DNA of 7,692 nt from Minisyncoccota bacterium (GTDB lineage: Bacteria; Patescibacteriota; Minisyncoccia; Phycocordibacterales; JAQTLZ01): positions 1 through 7,692 of the forward strand of contig JAQTTF010000035.1 of NCBI GenBank assembly GCA_028710915.1, in the 5' to 3' direction. The stretch's first letter is position 1. Each line of letters opens with the position of its first letter. A program made the position numbers and the translations under genes. The notes under the pieces were generated by a model that was not told the DNA's origin, did not search any database, and was given only the letters and a program-made list of their open reading frames with translations. This document shows positions 6,401 through 7,692 of this stretch, in pieces.

Positions 6401-6752
6401 CCACATGGTGGAAGACAAGATCCATATGCGATCAATCGGTCCCTACTCTCTTATCACGCAACAGCCTCTCGGAGGAAAGGCACAGGGAGGAGGCCAGCGA
6501 TTTGGAGAAATGGAAGTCTGGGCACTCCTCGGTCACGGAGCTGCTCACACGCTTCGCGAAGTTTTGACGGTGAAGTCAGACGATATTGTTGGACGTTCAG
6601 CGGCATTCGATGCGATCGTGAAGGGCCAGCCGATTCCAGAACCGAATATTCCTGCGTCGTTCAACGTGCTCCTCAACAACTTGCGAGGACTTGCACTTGA
6701 TATTGAACTCAAAAAAGACAAAAAATTAGGAGCTAACGTATCGGAGAAATAA
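3498..6752 (+). CDS. rpoB: DNA-directed RNA polymerase subunit beta
   Basis: RpoB forms half of the catalytic cleft of RNA polymerase. The protein has 1084 residues, shorter than E. coli RpoB (1342), consistent with lacking large lineage-specific insertions. Visible in order: N-terminal protrusion/lobe region; the rifampicin-pocket segment (402-427; QLSQFM at 403-408); the GPGGLTRSRAGFEVRDVHPSHYGRLCPIHTPEGPNIG region split across about 427-460; active-site acidic pair E699/D700 in NYEDAI; the K851 and K859 pair in VGDKLAGRHGNKG; SRMNLGQILELHLG; and the C-terminal NVLLNNLRGLALDIEL. All core catalytic residues I checked are present. The first 26 residues are poorly conserved, and M27 (3576) before PKKYFGRWKK is an alternative start. 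No Shine-Dalgarno precedes 3498. rpoC follows after 23 bp. Arg is encoded mostly by CGA. Confidence 0.98.
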   Translation: METSSTVVAGQKEKRVETSPAMTVGQMPKKYFGRWKKALTPMPNLVESQVASFKWLMEEGIKEVFKEFSPIKDYSEKKFDLEFTKIELGFPKLDEFESKRKKFSYEAPLKVTVKLKNKILGETKEQEIFMADFPFMTSHGTFIINGVERVIVPQLARSFGVFFTATEIKAKKYFGAKIIPSRGAWVEIETDVDNTFYVRIDRKRKFSLASLLRVMGAPTDEKILALFKGNPVAAEYIKNSIEKDPAKSADDSAIEIHKRLRDGDLATPDNAREFIESIFGTERYDLSKVGRFRFNSRFGKSMAEKDIEKRTLSIDDLVVIINHLILLNTTPGSVADDIDHLGSRRVRYVGELMQQKIRVGMSQMKRNIQNRMSTIDTNMTLPVHFISPKPLQARLKEFFTTNQLSQFMQQENALTEIEHLRTLSTLGPGGLTRSRAGFEVRDVHPSHYGRLCPIHTPEGPNIGLILRLALYAKINDFGMIETPYAKVKNGKITDEVVYLNALEEEKFVIAHAATVYDADGNILDEQVEVRIEGDPGLVDKNKVDFIDVATNQAFSVATSLIPFLNHDDANRALMGSNMQKQATPCILPEAPLVATGIEAKAVRDTGRLVIASEDGTVTHVDADRVVVKNAKGKEHETRLVHFSRTNGFTSFHQRPAVNIGEKVKKGDVLVDTSSSDAGEMALGQNILVAFMSWSGSNYEDAIILSERLVRESKFSSVHIEEFTVNVRDTKLGPEITTHDIPNVGEAKLKNLDEEGIIRVGAEVRPGDILVGKITPKGETQLTPEERLLRSLFGEKARDVKDTSKRIENGKRGRVIGVQVFSREKGDKLESGIIKKIHIEVAQLRAVSVGDKLAGRHGNKGVISKILPIEDMPHMEDGTPIDIILTPLGVPSRMNLGQILELHLGLAAHTLNYQAVVPPFAGATHAEIKAELKKAGYSEDGKMKLYDGRTGVPFEQNIAVGYMYILKLHHMVEDKIHMRSIGPYSLITQQPLGGKAQGGGQRFGEMEVWALLGHGAAHTLREVLTVKSDDIVGRSAAFDAIVKGQPIPEPNIPASFNVLLNNLRGLALDIELKKDKKLGANVSEK

Positions 6753-6775
6753 AATCTCTCTAAACCCAAACTACT

Positions 6776-7692
6776 ATGAAAACAAACATCACAAAGCCGG
6801 GAGATTTGAACGAGTTTGACATGATCACGCTCAAGCTCGCTTCTCCTGATCGAATTAAGGAATGGTCATTTGGAGAGGTTTTGAAGCCGGAAACGATCAA
6901 TTACCGAACTCAGCGTTCTGAAAAGAGCGGTCTTTTCGATGAAAAGATATTCGGTCCTGATCGAGATTTTGAATGTTACTGTGGAAAATACCGAGGAGTT
7001 CGTTATAAAGGAATTGTTTGTGAAAAATGCGGAGTAGAAATCACTCGGTCAATTGTTCGCCGAGAAAGAATGGGACATATTGAACTCGCAACACCAGTAT
7101 CACATATTTGGTTTCTTAGAAGTATGCCGTCCCGAATCGGAATGATTCTTGGAATGAATACTGGAGATCTTGAGAAAGTTATTTACTTTGCTGGATACAT
7201 TGTCACGAATGTTGATGAAGCTGAACGAGCACGAATTCTTAAGGATGTAGATTCAGAATACAAAGCAAAAGTGAAGCCTCTTGTTGATGAAAAATCTCGC
7301 GATGCAATAAAGGAGAAACTCACAAGCACAAAGAAAGAAATTGAAGCTATTCAGGAAGGAATGGTTCTCGATGAGGTCTCATACCACAATTATTCAGTGC
7401 GATACGGCACGCTTTTTGAAGCCGGTATTGGTGCTGAAGCCGTTTACAATATCTTCAAGAAAATTGATCTCGGGAAGCTTGCAAAAAATCTTGAGCTCGA
7501 AATTGAGAAATCTGGCCCAATGAAAACGGACAAGCTCAATAAGCGATTGAGTCTTGTAAAATCAATGATAAATACAGGGATTCGACCAGAATGGATGTTC
7601 CTTACTTCAATTCCGGTTATTCCTCCCGCACTTCGACCAATGGTACCACTCGCTGGAGGACGATACGCACCATCAGATGTAAATGATTTGTA
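6776..7692 (+). CDS. rpoC: DNA-directed RNA polymerase subunit beta', N-terminal part; 3' end outside window
   Basis: RpoC carries the catalytic magnesium site and clamp of RNA polymerase; only about 305 N-terminal residues are visible, before the NADFDGD motif. The ATG at 6776 gives an N-terminus that runs directly into the conserved clamp sequence (IKEWSFGEVLKPETINYRTQ). The zinc ribbon is intact with C67, C69, C82 and C85 (CYCGKY, then CEKCGVEIT). Further on are GHIELATPVSHIWF, a charged coiled-coil-like stretch (about residues 140-195), RPEWMFLTSIPVIPP and LAGGRYAPSDVNDL, the last matching the family's LDGGRFATSDLNDLY with Ala for Asp. It is 23 bp downstream of rpoB with no terminator or promoter between, so the two are cotranscribed. 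The leader aaacccaaactact has no Shine-Dalgarno. Arg is again mostly CGA. Confidence 0.98.
   Translation, partial: MKTNITKPGDLNEFDMITLKLASPDRIKEWSFGEVLKPETINYRTQRSEKSGLFDEKIFGPDRDFECYCGKYRGVRYKGIVCEKCGVEITRSIVRRERMGHIELATPVSHIWFLRSMPSRIGMILGMNTGDLEKVIYFAGYIVTNVDEAERARILKDVDSEYKAKVKPLVDEKSRDAIKEKLTSTKKEIEAIQEGMVLDEVSYHNYSVRYGTLFEAGIGAEAVYNIFKKIDLGKLAKNLELEIEKSGPMKTDKLNKRLSLVKSMINTGIRPEWMFLTSIPVIPPALRPMVPLAGGRYAPSDVNDL

Noticed and set aside
1..7692. CRISPR arrays, tRNA or rRNA genes, insertion sequences, toxin-antitoxin or defence genes
   Set aside because: I saw no spaced repeat array, cloverleaf, transposase or other characteristic sequence on either strand.

Overview
The window looks like a chromosomal segment of a Patescibacteria (Candidate Phyla Radiation) bacterium, probably of the Parcubacteria/Paceibacteria group. 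The evidence is indirect but consistent: a secreted protein with the GYAWSxNxGWINF-type repeats and Pro/Thr linker common in that group, a short RpoB of 1084 residues without the large lineage-specific insertions of proteobacteria, a receiver-only response regulator with the K-A-x-x-T-P ending often seen there, and start codons without clear Shine-Dalgarno sequences. The standard genetic code fits: no in-frame TGA is needed, and TGG encodes Trp.

Layout. Positions 2-517 (+) hold the 3' end of guaA (GMP synthase), closed by a strong intrinsic terminator at 529-570. A probable promoter (588-617) then drives a 647-residue envelope protein (645-2588, +): signal peptide, four GYAW-type repeats, Pro/Thr-rich linker, membrane segments and two carboxypeptidase-regulatory-like beta-sandwich domains. 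It is convergent with a CheY-like receiver gene (2770-3147, -). The 181-bp gap between them holds a 162-bp nested inverted-repeat structure that includes a two-way terminator hairpin.

The 350-bp gap between the divergent receiver gene and rpoB is the most information-rich non-coding stretch. It holds two GTTTTCCA direct repeats, a perfect consensus sigma70 promoter (TTGACA, 17 bp, TATAAT; 3255-3283), a leader able to fold into a long hairpin, and a textbook intrinsic terminator (3393-3433) 64 bp before the rpoB start. This is either a roughly 144-nt small RNA gene or an attenuated rpoB leader. rpoB (3498-6752) and rpoC (6776 to the window end, partial) follow as an operon encoding the catalytic beta and beta' subunits of RNA polymerase.

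The coding content is mostly core housekeeping. The points most worth following up are the two non-coding structures, the divergent GuaA dimerisation/XMP-binding region, the two substitutions in the rifampicin pocket of RpoB, and the topology of the envelope protein. I did not find a recognisable defence, mobile or biosynthetic system.
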